A stretch of 64,000 bases of DNA from Alicyclobacillus sp. ALC3 (GCF_028751195.1 NZ_CP066784.1:1488001-1552000); one strand, 5' to 3'. Positions 8,749 through 17,782 are shown, counted from the first letter of the stretch. Notes: generated by a model from the sequence alone, not told the origin. Made by a program: numbers and translations.

Positions 8749-8926
8749 TGCAGCAACTAGACAGTCGACTATACACCCTGATGTAGCTCAATAGGTCGTA
8801 CGCTCCGTCGACCAAGTTCAACAAGATTGCAGCGGTGTTGGCTAAGTGTTTCATCTTGACCATCTCTTGCGCATCGTCCAGTTGGTCATTTGCCAGTGAC
8901 TCCGAACGCTTCACTACAAAATTCAT
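8749..8926. repeat. 178-bp direct repeat, copy 1 (regulator N-terminal fragment)
   Basis: This segment is almost identical to 13300-13477, with only two or so base differences across 178 bases. On the minus strand it encodes the first 58 or so residues of a regulator-like protein beginning MNFVVKRSESL. In this copy the fragment is cut off where the DinB upstream region begins. The two copies lie in the same orientation, 4551 bases apart. Confidence 0.9.
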
Positions 8927-9275
8927 GAGCCGTGGAACCACCATGCCAGCCCGCATGGTTGAGCCCATCAAGGTAGTTCTGGAATAAGGTTACCATGAGG
9001 CTTAGTGCGTCCGGTCGCATCACCTCGCTCGAGTGTAGCGTAAGCCCAAAGAACCTTCCCAGTTCCTCATCCACACCAGCGATTCCGCAAAAGGCCCAAT
9101 CTATCATCACCATCTTGCCGGCGGGTGCGACTGAACTCAGGTACGAGTTTCTGCACATATTAGGTTCTAGGTATGTCCTGTCCACATATTTCATGCACTC
9201 CGAGACCCAATAACGGACCCAGTTTCGACACAGCCAGTCATGGTCTGGTAGTAAGACAACAAGACGACCAAGCAA
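8927..9275 (-). pseudogene. Fragment of an aminoglycoside-phosphotransferase-like kinase
   Basis: The frame reads KMVMIDWAFCGIAG, then EELGRFFGL and YLDGLNHAGW. This is the C-terminal part of APH-type small-molecule kinases, where the DW motif follows the metal-binding loop. The N-terminal lobe is absent. The upstream part of the frame is only vaguely kinase-like, suggesting a frameshift near the catalytic loop. Its end runs straight into repeat copy 1, so the last residues come from the repeat. It is a broken gene with no expected activity. Confidence 0.6.
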
Positions 9276-9342
9276 TAATCGGTCGTCTCGTCGTGTGTTT
9301 GGGATACCGAAAACGGTGGCAGGTCGGTTGCGCTTGGACTCC

Positions 9343-9630
9343 TCACTCTAAATCCTGAATAGTCATCTTCGCTAATTCTCTGTCCCGCCTAGAACGCACC
9401 CTGTTTCGACCATCCAAATAAATTGCACCACTCGTCACAAAGAGGACAACACTACTGAATAAGTGATGCTGTATCCCCACCCACCGTAAATAGGCGATTA
9501 AGCCAACAGCAATGGCCACTATGAGAACAAGCCCATAGACTGGGCTCTTTCTGCGACTAAGAAACACTTGCAGCACCAAAAACAGCACCAAAAACAATCC
9601 AGTCAGCAAAAGGCCAAGAAACGGCATCAT
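9343..9630 (-). CDS. Small membrane protein coupled to a DUF2089 regulator
   Basis: The 95-residue product has three hydrophobic segments and a basic, polar C-terminal tail. Its ATG overlaps the stop codon of the preceding DUF2089 gene by four bases, so the two are co-translated. In Firmicutes, DUF2089 regulators are often followed by small membrane proteins of this kind. The function is unknown; a role in membrane stress is conceivable. Confidence 0.6.
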   Translation of the reverse strand: MMPFLGLLLTGLFLVLFLVLQVFLSRRKSPVYGLVLIVAIAVGLIAYLRWVGIQHHLFSSVVLFVTSGAIYLDGRNRVRSRRDRELAKMTIQDLE

Positions 9631-9938
9631 CCTTGTGACTCCCCCTTCAACTCTTTATGTTTAGCAATCAAGAGCTTGGCTGTCTCTAGGTCGATTTTGT
9701 CTCTTAGCGCTAAATCCCGGACGAAGACAGTGAATGGCTCAGCACTCGCGTCTTCAACCATCTGTATCTTTTGAATCAGTTTGTCCAAACGCAACCTCAC
9801 TGTGGGGTAACTAACATCGTAAATTTCAGCAATTTTTTTTAGTGATCCGGATGCAAGGATAAAATTTTTCGCAAACTGAATGTCTTCCTCGTCTAAACCC
9901 AGCAGCCATTGTGGCACAGATTTCATCCCGTACATCAT
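9627..9938 (-). CDS. DUF2089 family putative transcription regulator
   Basis: The core PQWLLGLDEEDIQFAKNF, then SGSLKKIAEIYDVSYPTVR and LRLDKLI, matches the DUF2089 family. Its helix-turn-helix resembles a sigma-factor region 4. Start choice is uncertain: ATG 9938 or 9935 lie next to GAGAGG, ATG 9926 is well spaced from it, and a GTG at 9953 is also in frame. It is the first gene of a two-gene operon with the following membrane protein. Confidence 0.75.
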   Translation of the reverse strand: MMYGMKSVPQWLLGLDEEDIQFAKNFILASGSLKKIAEIYDVSYPTVRLRLDKLIQKIQMVEDASAEPFTVFVRDLALRDKIDLETAKLLIAKHKELKGESQG

Positions 9939-10062
9939 CCTCTCAGCAACCACCCAAAATTCAATAATATTAAATTACATTTAAACAATATTAAAGTCAA
10001 TACACATCGTGATATGGATATAATTTATTTCGGTGACATGTAGACAGTGAGGCAATAGCATG

Positions 10063-10094
10063 TTGACCACATTGTATTAATTGATATAATACAA
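10063..10094 (+). promoter_or_regulatory. Promoter and palindromic operator of the GntR-ABC operon
   Basis: TTGACC at 10063-10068 and a perfect TATAAT at 10085-10090 are 16 bases apart. A 23-bp palindrome, TTGTATTA-N7-TAATACAA at 10072-10094, covers the spacer and the -10 box. The site is placed so that a bound repressor would block RNA polymerase. The downstream GntR/YtrA-type gene is the obvious candidate repressor. Confidence 0.75.
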
Positions 10095-10135
10095 TTATCA
10101 TAAGTCCTGAGTCAGTATGGCATCGGAGGAAAGGG

Positions 10136-10555
10136 GTGAGTCGTGTGCAACCGGAGCAGTACTGGCATCCACCCAATCAAAAGCTGGATTCCTCGCGGCC
10201 GCTTTACGAGCAGTTCGAGGACATCGTTCGATCGAGCTTGGCGCGCGGCGAGTTACAACCCGGCCAGCGCCTCCCTCCTGTCCGCGAATTTGCTGCACAC
10301 TTTAGAGTCAATCCAAACACTGTGATGCGAGCCTATCAGAGCCTTGAACGGCAGGGTTTCATTGCCACCTTCCGAGGGCAAGGCACTTTCGCTGTCGATG
10401 ACCCCGCCATCATCGAAGAGAGCCGGCGGGCGCTGGCTCGACAAGCACTGGGGCAATTGGAACGCGTCGCTCAGTCCCTGGGGATTACCGTCGATGAACT
10501 GTTGAAACTGGCGCAGTATCCAGCGGCTCATAGAGAAGGAGGAGAAAATGCATGA
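10136..10555 (+). CDS. GntR family (YtrA-like) regulator
   Basis: The 139-residue protein has an N-terminal winged helix (PLYEQFEDIVRSSLARGEL, then PGQRLPPVREFAAHFRVN, PNTVMRAYQSL, GQGTF) and a short C-terminal helical dimerisation tail, as in YtrA-type regulators. GTG 10136 is in frame behind GGAGGAAAGG; GTG 10145 is better spaced from the same site. Its stop overlaps the ABC ATPase start by four bases. By family precedent it represses its own operon, and the palindrome at 10072-10094 is the likely target. Confidence 0.9.
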   Translation: MSRVQPEQYWHPPNQKLDSSRPLYEQFEDIVRSSLARGELQPGQRLPPVREFAAHFRVNPNTVMRAYQSLERQGFIATFRGQGTFAVDDPAIIEESRRALARQALGQLERVAQSLGITVDELLKLAQYPAAHREGGENA

Positions 10556-11280
10556 CCCACGCTGCGAGGGCCATCCCACAACCGGACGAGGCCGCCATTG
10601 CCTGTCATCAGGTAACGTTTCACATCGGGAACAAGCAGATTTTGAACGAAGTTGACTTTGCCGTCCAACAGGGTGAAATCGCCGGTCTGCTTGGGCCGAA
10701 CGGAGCCGGCAAGTCCACCCTGCTGCGGATCATCGCAGGGATTTCTCCTCCCTCGTCCGGCCAGGTTTCCCTCTTCGGCGAGCCCGCTGGCGTCAACACC
10801 TTGGCTGACACCGCCTTTCTCCCTGACAGAGGAAAGCTTCCAGGCTGGCTGACCTGTGGTGAGTGGATGGCGTTTGCAGAACGAATTTATCCAGATTGGG
10901 ATCACGACCGCGCACACACCCTGTCCGACCAGCTTGAGATTCGCTCTGGCGCCCGCATCGCAGCGTTGTCGCGCGGCGAAGAAGCGCGGCTCCAGTTGCT
11001 GACATGCTTGGCTCGGAAGGCGCGCATCGTGCTGCTTGATGAACCCTTTGCGGGCGTCGATCTCATATCGAGGCAAAGGATTGTGAATTCCGTCATCCGG
11101 GAACTCGCCGAGAGTCACCGCTCATTTCTCATCGCCACCCATGACGTGGTGGAGATGGAAAACCTGTTCGACCGGGTCGTGCTCGTTGGCCAAGGTCGCA
11201 TTCGCGGAAATCACCTAGTGGAGACACTGCGTGCGCAGTCTTCGTCTGTTGAAGCCTGTTACCGGGAGGCGTTTGAATGA
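10552..11280 (+). CDS. ABC transporter ATP-binding protein (YtrB-like)
   Basis: The 242-residue ATPase has Walker A GPNGAGKS, a signature reading LSRGEEARLQLL in place of canonical LSGGQ, Walker B IVLLDEPFAGVD, and the switch histidine in ATHD. The altered signature (SRGEE) is usual in YtrB/EcsA-like ATPases. It overlaps the GntR gene before it and the permease gene after it by four bases each, so the three are translationally coupled. Such GntR-ABC sets often respond to cell-wall-active compounds; the substrate here is unknown. Confidence 0.93.
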   Translation: MTHAARAIPQPDEAAIACHQVTFHIGNKQILNEVDFAVQQGEIAGLLGPNGAGKSTLLRIIAGISPPSSGQVSLFGEPAGVNTLADTAFLPDRGKLPGWLTCGEWMAFAERIYPDWDHDRAHTLSDQLEIRSGARIAALSRGEEARLQLLTCLARKARIVLLDEPFAGVDLISRQRIVNSVIRELAESHRSFLIATHDVVEMENLFDRVVLVGQGRIRGNHLVETLRAQSSSVEACYREAFE

Positions 11281-12977
11281 ACACGACAAGCGTGAGCGAC
11301 GGTCGCCAACAAGCGGTGATGCTTTCAGACATACGCACGTTGACCGCGTTCGAAATGGGCTGGTACGGGACAAATTTCGTGATCACAAAACGCAAGATGG
11401 AGGGTCGTAGCCGGTGGCTTTCCCGGAGTACGGTGGCGATGCTGCTTTTCCTGATTGCATGCACATTGACCGCCGCCAAGTTACTCGCTCAGGCTGAAGA
11501 TGTGCTCGCCTTGGTGTTGACAATTTGGGTCGTTGGCTGCATCTTCGTGGGCCTTGCGGTCTCGCTTGGCGTCTCTCGCTCACGATTCAGGGACTGGTGG
11601 CTCGGCTTTCCGTATCCCCGCTCGGCGTTGATTTTCTCGAAGTGGCTTGCCGCCGTCTTGAACGCCCTTCGCTGGTTTGGCATTCTGTTCAGCTGGTCGG
11701 CCGTCACATACCTCGTGGGCTGGGCTCTTCACCCGGCGCACTTCGCGCCGAACAAATCGCTCCTCTTGTATGCGGTGCTCACCATCGTGACGGTAGTCAT
11801 TGCGGCCCCAGTTCTCAACGCTTTAACGCTGGCGTTGATTTCAATTGAGGGCATGTGGTCCAAAGTTCTACAGTTAACTGTATTTGGGACGCTGGTATCA
11901 AGCTTCTTATTGTTGCAGGCGCTCTGGGCCATCGCCCGCAGTGGAGATTTGACCCCGTGGTTGTATACGCTTGGCGCATTGTTCATCGTTGGCTGGCCTG
12001 TGTCGGCCCTCCTGCTCTGGACGGCCGCTAGGTATTTGTCCACTGCATCACGTCCGTTTGCAGATACAGCCTCCATTAACTCACGCCGGTGGCGCCGAGA
12101 CTTGAAGACCGAGATGGATACTGACCTCGCGCCATCGCTCGCGCAAGGACATCCCGGTGTCGGTGCTGCATCAAATCGCTCGGTGCCCGGTGCTGCGTGG
12201 CTGTACTGGTATGAGCAGATGGCAAAACGCCCGGCCCCTCGGTTCTTTGCGCTGTTCTCACTCCAGGCGAGTCCTCTCCGCTGGTTTGGCGCTGGGGCCG
12301 ACGTCCGGCTGAAAATGTTCGCTCTCCTGCTTCCGATACTCGGGTTTGCTGCTGGACTGGTCGTTCACCGACAAAGTCATGTCGTCGACCTCCCTACCGC
12401 CTTCCTGTTCTTTGGTGCAGGCATGACCATGTGGATGGGCGTAAGTGGCGCCTTCGGCCGCACGCTTAAAACGTCAGCCGGGTGGCTACTGGGGTACCCG
12501 CTGTCACGGGCAGCCATCCTCGTGGCTTCCTCTGCCGCTTGGTGGATTCGGTGGGGCGCACTGGTCGTGTTCACTGAATCAGGTATCTGGCTTGGGATAC
12601 TCGTCCGCGGCTTGGTTGACCCCTTGCCGCTCAGCGACTACCATTTGGCCGCTGAGGCCTTCGGTCGAGCGTCCCTGCTCTCCATCGCGCTGTTCCCGCT
12701 GCTTCAGCTTATCCTGCAGACGTCTTCGTACGCGTTGCGCAGGCTGAGTGCGTGGTTGCAAGTCGCAGTTCTTGTATCCATCTGGGTCATGTCGACCCGT
12801 GGCGTCCACAGCGCACATGCATTCACCGACCCACACTCGTGGTTGCTCGGCTCGCAGTATTGGATCATCATCGCACTAACACTGGTTATTGGCATTCCCT
12901 TGGCGATTTGGTTTGTCAGAACAGCTGCAAGAAACTTGCATGTCGTATTCACCAACCCTTTACGGCAACGAATGTGA
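11277..12977 (+). CDS. ABC transporter permease of the GntR operon
   Basis: This 566-residue integral membrane protein has about 12 hydrophobic segments in two halves, separated by a hydrophilic region at about residues 265-330. This suits a duplicated ABC-2-like permease encoded as one chain. ATG 11277 overlaps the ATPase stop by four bases. It probably works with that ATPase in export or resistance. No extracellular domain is obvious. The gene ends at 12977, and the sequence beyond it is a truncated convergent regulator. Confidence 0.85.
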   Translation: MNTTSVSDGRQQAVMLSDIRTLTAFEMGWYGTNFVITKRKMEGRSRWLSRSTVAMLLFLIACTLTAAKLLAQAEDVLALVLTIWVVGCIFVGLAVSLGVSRSRFRDWWLGFPYPRSALIFSKWLAAVLNALRWFGILFSWSAVTYLVGWALHPAHFAPNKSLLLYAVLTIVTVVIAAPVLNALTLALISIEGMWSKVLQLTVFGTLVSSFLLLQALWAIARSGDLTPWLYTLGALFIVGWPVSALLLWTAARYLSTASRPFADTASINSRRWRRDLKTEMDTDLAPSLAQGHPGVGAASNRSVPGAAWLYWYEQMAKRPAPRFFALFSLQASPLRWFGAGADVRLKMFALLLPILGFAAGLVVHRQSHVVDLPTAFLFFGAGMTMWMGVSGAFGRTLKTSAGWLLGYPLSRAAILVASSAAWWIRWGALVVFTESGIWLGILVRGLVDPLPLSDYHLAAEAFGRASLLSIALFPLLQLILQTSSYALRRLSAWLQVAVLVSIWVMSTRGVHSAHAFTDPHSWLLGSQYWIIIALTLVIGIPLAIWFVRTAARNLHVVFTNPLRQRM

Positions 12978-13477
12978 GGAGCGCACAGTGCAAGTTCTTC
13001 GTGCCATTGCTTCTTATCGTATATATTTGTTGGGACTGATTCCTGTCCAATTTTTGAACGCATAATTAAATGCACTTGTGTTCTCGTACTGAAACCTAGC
13101 TTTCCTGCGACATCGCCTATTTTGCAGGGTTCACCTTGGAGGATGGCTTCGTTCAGGCAGTTGATAGTCCGCTCGGCAAAAGTCCGTTCTGCTTCCTTTC
13201 CCCTCGATAGAATCTCTTGGGCGTAGTGTGCCAGCATATTGAGTAGCTCCGGGTCGGAGAGAGCAATTGAAAGCGACAGATCGTCATTGGATATAAATAT
13301 GCAGCAACTAGACAGTCGACTATACACCCTGATGTAGCTCAATAGGTCGTACGCTTCGTCGACCAAGTTCAACAAGATTGCAGCGGTGTTGGCTAAGTGT
13401 TTCATCTTGACCATCTCTTGCGCATCGTCCAGTTGGTCATTTGCCAGTGACTCCGAGCGCTTCACTACAAAATTCAT
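12978..13477 (-). pseudogene. Truncated helix-turn-helix regulator
   Basis: From ATG 13477 the frame gives a helical N-terminal region, the first 58 residues of which are the 178-bp repeat. An AraC-like helix-turn-helix follows (CKIGDVAGKLGFSTRT). Past about 12980 the open frame continues only as antisense of the ABC permease gene, with no protein-like features. I therefore treat the gene as truncated at its 3' end. An AraC-type regulator is my best guess; the recognition helix region is degenerate. Confidence 0.5.
13300..13477. repeat. 178-bp direct repeat, copy 2
   Basis: This copy is nearly identical to 8749-8926 and in the same orientation. Here it forms the 5' coding end of a longer regulator-like gene, so this is probably the parental location and the 8749 copy the derived one. 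Confidence 0.9.
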
Positions 13478-13653
13478 AAGCGGTAACTTCGTTTGTCGGA
13501 TCCTATCCTAAAGGGGCAATAGCCCATTTCCCTATTCGCACATCTTTGTCGAGCAGCTTACGCACACTTGCTTCCACTACTTCAACATCGATATCTACGT
13601 CAGCACTCCGACTCCCGTTATCACGTTGCAACCATCAGCTCCGGCAATGACTT

Positions 13654-14340
13654 CTATGGACGAACAGCAGTAGGTAAAAAACCCGGTAGTTGTTCATAAA
13701 ATTGAGTGAACCTCGTACCGCCGCTATGACCGTGATAGCGTAGATGGGCACAGGGAAGGACCGAGCAAATTTCACCATTTTGATATGAAAACCCAACAAA
13801 ATCATCTTGTTGTAGCTCATCTTTCCTTACCCAATTGAATTCATTACGTGTGTCTACCATTTCCCCCAGCATTTTTAAAGTCTCTCGTCCGTGAGCGATG
13901 ATTAATTTTGGCCGATAGTTCAGAAGTACTTGGATAAAGATCTCCTTTGCTCGCTCAATAACAGCTTCAGGTTCATTCCGTAGTTCCTTCGGTTTCTGAC
14001 TTGGATAGCTAATCATGTTTGTCTCGGCAATACCTACATCGGTGTTGGCTTGCAGCCAATTAGTCAAACCGTTTATACCAGTTCGCGTCGGGGATAGTCT
14101 CGTTTTTCCTCTCTGTCTTCGTAAGTCTCTGTAGTACTCAATGAACGCATCATAGTCGGTGATCAATCGTGCGTATGTATCCAAGTCCATTTCTTCTGGT
14201 GTAATTGGGGTAGCAGGATTAATACCTACAATAAATATAGAAATCGTGGCTTGGAGATCCCTACACAACAGTGGGCGATAATACGCTTTCCCGTCGATGA
14301 CTGGTTGACACATATTTTTGAGTTCGTTCAGCTCTAACAT
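13654..14340 (-). CDS. Uracil-DNA-glycosylase-like protein
   Basis: The 228-residue protein contains FIVGINPATP near residue 37, resembling the GxNP motif of the UDG superfamily, and LIIAHGRETLKML later. The usual C-terminal H-P-S segment is replaced by PCAHLRYHGHSGG, which keeps histidines but not the family pattern. Catalysis is therefore not certain. It is the last gene of a three-gene minus-strand unit with an ADP-ribosylglycohydrolase and an unknown protein. The partners suggest handling of modified bases or ADP-ribosylated nucleic acid, but this is inference. Confidence 0.5.
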   Translation of the reverse strand: MLELNELKNMCQPVIDGKAYYRPLLCRDLQATISIFIVGINPATPITPEEMDLDTYARLITDYDAFIEYYRDLRRQRGKTRLSPTRTGINGLTNWLQANTDVGIAETNMISYPSQKPKELRNEPEAVIERAKEIFIQVLLNYRPKLIIAHGRETLKMLGEMVDTRNEFNWVRKDELQQDDFVGFSYQNGEICSVLPCAHLRYHGHSGGTRFTQFYEQLPGFLPTAVRP

Positions 14341-14390
14341 GCAATTACCCCTTCTGTACCGTTAAATTGGAGTTCAATCGATCTAGCATT

Positions 14391-15167
14391 TCACAATTCA
14401 TCATATTGAACCTTGTAATCCTGTTCAATCACACAGACCTTGGACCCACCCTGCCTAGTTCGGATATTGATATATATCGGAGTCTCATCATCGTAAAAGA
14501 AGGTTACTGGAAGCGCCGCATTGTCTTCCTGCCAAAACCCAATCGTTCCACAGTAATCCTCAATGTAATCGGCAACAATCACCTGCCCGTTCGATATGAT
14601 CACATCCCGTGACAGGTCAAATTCAATCCTTGGCACAGAATAAACTCGTTCCCCATCATAGAAGATAGTTGCTTTACAAGGAGGGTCGACTTCGACTTCA
14701 TTGCGACTCGCTGGGTTGACGATACTGTTGTAGCTCTTGTAAATATCGCTCACTTCCACACTGTCACTCAGGTCGTAACGAAGTGTTTGCTGTCCCTTCT
14801 CGTACACAACAAGTGGGCGGCCTTTGAACCTCAATCCAGCCACGATTTTGCTCGCATTTGAAACATCAACACTCATACAAACGTGCTCTTCTAAGTGGAT
14901 GCCCATTTTGTCGATCCAATTACCAATTCGAGTGACACTGAATCGTTCCTTAAAAAACTGGACAGATACGAGTACGAACCGTCCCTTCTCTTCCAATATT
15001 CCTACGAACACATCTCCCACTTGAACGGAGTGAACTTGGAATCTATCGTATTTCTCCTCGTAATCATCAACGAAACAGTAGTCGTAATAGTCTTCAAACT
15101 CACGGCAGTGGCTCTGCATCTTGTGCTTCATCGCATCCTGTTTGATTTGGTCAAAGTCGATGATCAT
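14391..15167 (-). CDS. Unknown protein in the ADP-ribosylglycohydrolase operon
   Basis: The 258-residue acidic, soluble protein has no motif I recognise. The N-terminus is rich in tyrosine and aspartate (EDYYDYCFVDDYEEKYD). The rest looks beta-rich, with repeated V-x-V and D-x-x patterns. It lies 21 bases downstream of the ADP-ribosylglycohydrolase gene and 50 bases upstream of the UDG-like gene, all on one strand, so it is likely part of the same transcript. It could be an immunity, adaptor or substrate protein. Confidence 0.55.
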   Translation of the reverse strand: MIIDFDQIKQDAMKHKMQSHCREFEDYYDYCFVDDYEEKYDRFQVHSVQVGDVFVGILEEKGRFVLVSVQFFKERFSVTRIGNWIDKMGIHLEEHVCMSVDVSNASKIVAGLRFKGRPLVVYEKGQQTLRYDLSDSVEVSDIYKSYNSIVNPASRNEVEVDPPCKATIFYDGERVYSVPRIEFDLSRDVIISNGQVIVADYIEDYCGTIGFWQEDNAALPVTFFYDDETPIYINIRTRQGGSKVCVIEQDYKVQYDEL

Positions 15168-15188
15168 ACCGAGGCTCCTCCTTCTTCC

Positions 15189-16145
15189 TTACTTGGTTAC
15201 CAACGTTACAAGACGTTCCAACAATGGTTGTGCAAGCTCTTTTCCCCTCATCATTTCGAGCCAGCGCGAAGGAATTGCCTGAATACCGTCACGAATACCT
15301 GCGAGTCCGCCTGCCACAGCCGCATTTGTGTCCGTATCGATACCAAAGCTAATTGCCTTTCTGACCACACCCTCGTAAGTCGACTCCCGAAGTGCCAACC
15401 GGGCGGCGTTCAGCGTTGAAACCACGTATCCACTTCCGTCGGTAATCGGGGTTTCACTCGCACGAACGACCGTCTCCAGATCGCGCCAGTATTCCGACGT
15501 TTCACCGTAATGAACGCGTAAGGTCGCGATTGCGAGTTCATACGAGGCGTCAATATCATGTCCCTGCATCAACCGTCGTGCCCATACGCAATAAAGAGCG
15601 CAGCAGACCTGATTGGTTATGTGACCGTGCGTAACAATCGCTTGCGTGTGCGCATCTTCGATCAATTGCGCATCATTCCCTTGATGCCACAGCGCGAGCG
15701 GCAAAACTCGCATGAGTGCCCCGTTCCCCTTGCCGTTCGGGTTCACGAATCCTGATCTGGTTGGTGAAACACCTGCCTTAAGTTCCTTGATAGCATCCCG
15801 CGTCTGATTGCCGACATCGAACACGAGTCTATCGACAGCCCACAGCCCATTCTCCTTCCAACTCACAAGCCGGTCTGCAAAATCACGAATATGTAGGGCC
15901 TCTTTCTCCAGCAATGAGTCTAACAGGCACAATGCTTGTGCCCCATCGTCTGACCATGTCCCTGGCTTGATATGCGGATACTCCCGGTTGTACCCGACAG
16001 GAGGCTCCATCTCAATGTCGTCATGTGCGGGAATCTTGTGAGATGGGCGAAACTCATATGGTACACCTAGTGCATCACCGACAAGCAAGCCCCAAAATCC
16101 CCCGCGAATACGATCCGAATTGTTTAGCAATACAATCGCCTCCAT
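15189..16145 (-). CDS. ADP-ribosylglycohydrolase (DraG/ARH family)
   Basis: The protein carries the family landmarks: GLLVGDALGVPYEF at the N-terminus, GTWSDDGAQALCL (the first metal-binding acidic cluster), and GIDTDTNAAVAGGLAG near the C-terminus. The DTDT block ligates the second metal. The enzyme removes ADP-ribose from proteins or nucleic acid. The start is uncertain: ATG 16145 has no clear ribosome site, whereas TTG 16130 sits behind GGAGG. It heads a three-gene operon with an unknown protein and a UDG-like protein. Confidence 0.9.
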   Translation of the reverse strand: MEAIVLLNNSDRIRGGFWGLLVGDALGVPYEFRPSHKIPAHDDIEMEPPVGYNREYPHIKPGTWSDDGAQALCLLDSLLEKEALHIRDFADRLVSWKENGLWAVDRLVFDVGNQTRDAIKELKAGVSPTRSGFVNPNGKGNGALMRVLPLALWHQGNDAQLIEDAHTQAIVTHGHITNQVCCALYCVWARRLMQGHDIDASYELAIATLRVHYGETSEYWRDLETVVRASETPITDGSGYVVSTLNAARLALRESTYEGVVRKAISFGIDTDTNAAVAGGLAGIRDGIQAIPSRWLEMMRGKELAQPLLERLVTLVTK

Positions 16146-16401
16146 GCGTAGTTGTGGTAACCCTTGAGACAACTGTACACTCCGCAATAAATATAGTCAA
16201 TATGTAATATTCGATTCGATTATTTATTTTTGATGATATCATTATGACAAATATAGGCGGGGTAAACGCACCCAAACGGGACATGCTGGGACCTACCCCC
16301 ACGATGGCATTCGTGGCAAGGAGTGGTGACCACGACAATTACCTCTACCTTGCTTGCAGAAGAATTCACGATCACTGAACTACATCAGGTGGTCACCACG
16401 A

Positions 16402-16998
16402 TCATTCCGGTTGAACTGCGCACTGCGCAGCATGCATTTTCGAATGAAGTCCCAGAAGAAATGTGTCGATCAGGAAACGGTAGCTATCATCCACATCGAT
16501 GGGCATTTTAAACCCCTCATTTTGTTCTAATGAGATGAATCCGTGTACCATGCTGCGAAAACTGCGTACCGCATGAATGGAGGTATAGTCGTCCCATCCG
16601 TAATACTGAAATACTTGGACGACAGTTTCGACTAACCTTTGCGCCGCTTGTTGCCACCGCTCTTCTTGTGGGTCGGAAACTCGCTGGACCGCCTCATATA
16701 GCCCGGGATGTGAGCGAGCGAACACCAAATACTCTTCTGCTAAAGCGTAAACGGCATTGTCACCGGATTTCCCAATCGCCGCCCGCATTAAGACGGAATT
16801 CAGGAGACAACATCCGTGTATGGCGAGTTCAACGCGTAAACCCGGAAGTCCATCGACATGATTGTACAAAGAAGGCGAACGGATCCCCAACTTCTGAGCG
16901 AGAGTCGCCAAGCCGAGGGATTCCAGACCCTTAGAATCGACAATCTCGGTAGCAGCTTTCAGGATGGTGGGGAGGTCAATTTTTGTTCGTTGCGGCAT
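16402..16998 (-). CDS. TetR family regulator
   Basis: The N-terminal helix-turn-helix (PTILKAATEIVDSKGLESLG, LAQKLGIRSPSLYNHVDG) is followed by a ligand-binding domain of the WHG/TetR_C_33 type. The gene begins behind GGAGG, 15 bases after the MBL-fold hydrolase, so both are co-transcribed. The palindrome AACTAAT-TTC-ATTAGTT at 17766-17782 just upstream of the operon is the expected operator, implying autoregulation. Inducer unknown. Confidence 0.92.
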   Translation of the reverse strand: MPQRTKIDLPTILKAATEIVDSKGLESLGLATLAQKLGIRSPSLYNHVDGLPGLRVELAIHGCCLLNSVLMRAAIGKSGDNAVYALAEEYLVFARSHPGLYEAVQRVSDPQEERWQQAAQRLVETVVQVFQYYGWDDYTSIHAVRSFRSMVHGFISLEQNEGFKMPIDVDDSYRFLIDTFLLGLHSKMHAAQCAVQPE

Positions 16999-17013
16999 GT
17001 CGATTCCTCCACA

Positions 17014-17709
17014 TTAAATTCCAAGGGCCCTATCAATGTGCTCCACTGGCTGAGCTAACACGTTTCCATGTCCAACGGCGAGTAATTCGGGTTGATAAAC
17101 TCGTATTTTGTGGGCGCTTTCCATACCTAGCTCTTTGTTCCAAGTAGCCATAGCAGGAAACGGAAACAGGGGTCTCAGTTGTCCTGTTACAGCAAAACCA
17201 CCTCTCGTTTGAAAAGCATCCCCGGCAATCAAATACTGAGTACGCGTATCGAGGAAGGACATTGATCCAGGGGTATGTCCAGGTGTCCAAATGGCAAGCA
17301 GCGATCCAACCCTGCTTCCATCATCTAAAAGCACGTCTGGCGTCGTTTTAATGGCATGCGGCTTGGGAACGCCTCCTTTAATGGGGGTTTTTGGTTCGTT
17401 CGCATCAATCGTCAGGTCACCACTCAACAAACGAGCGTCACGGCGGGAGATATAGACAGGAACATCCGGATACATTTGCTTTAATTTATCCAGCGCCCCG
17501 ATATGGTCCGAGTGTGCGTGGGTGAGAACAATGCGACGAATTGATTTCCCCACCTTCCTAGCAGCAGTGGCAATTCCATCTGCACTGTTCGGAAGCGCTG
17601 CATCAATCAATGTCAATCCGTCCCGTTCGTCCACGAAATAACAATTCACTGGAAAAAAGCCTGGAAGAAACGTTAGTTGATACAAATTACCCTGCTTAAT
17701 CATTCGCAT
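17014..17709 (-). CDS. MBL-fold metallo-hydrolase
   Basis: The zinc site THAHSDHIGALDKL is intact near residues 70-75, with further ligands in TPGHTPGSM and AGDAF, and a late histidine in AVGHGNVL. ATG 17709 lies behind AGAGGTGA. The substrate cannot be told from sequence; relatives hydrolyse lactones, thioesters or phosphodiesters. It forms an operon with the TetR gene that follows, so it probably detoxifies a compound that the regulator senses. Confidence 0.9.
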   Translation of the reverse strand: MRMIKQGNLYQLTFLPGFFPVNCYFVDERDGLTLIDAALPNSADGIATAARKVGKSIRRIVLTHAHSDHIGALDKLKQMYPDVPVYISRRDARLLSGDLTIDANEPKTPIKGGVPKPHAIKTTPDVLLDDGSRVGSLLAIWTPGHTPGSMSFLDTRTQYLIAGDAFQTRGGFAVTGQLRPLFPFPAMATWNKELGMESAHKIRVYQPELLAVGHGNVLAQPVEHIDRALGI

Positions 17710-17765
17710 TACACATTCACCTCTGTCCTTCAAAGATCAGCTGGAACTAACCGTATTTATAATTT

Positions 17766-17782
17766 AACTAATTTCATTAGTT
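17766..17782. promoter_or_regulatory. Candidate TetR operator
   Basis: A perfect 7+3+7 palindrome, AACTAAT-TTC-ATTAGTT, lies 57 bases upstream of the MBL gene start in an AT-rich region. Its size and position suit a TetR dimer. Confidence 0.6.

Noticed and set aside
12704..12977. Continuation of the regulator frame
   Set aside because: It is antisense to the well-supported permease gene and shows no regulator features, so I ended the pseudogene at 12978.
13480..13650. Short minus-strand frame with VRKLLDKDVRIGKW
   Set aside because: Protein-like but only about 40 codons with no start or ribosome site; too little to call a gene.
16188..16401. Inverted GGTGGTCACCACG/GGTGACCACGA-like words
   Set aside because: They look like fragments of a decayed element, but no ends or coding remnant could be defined.
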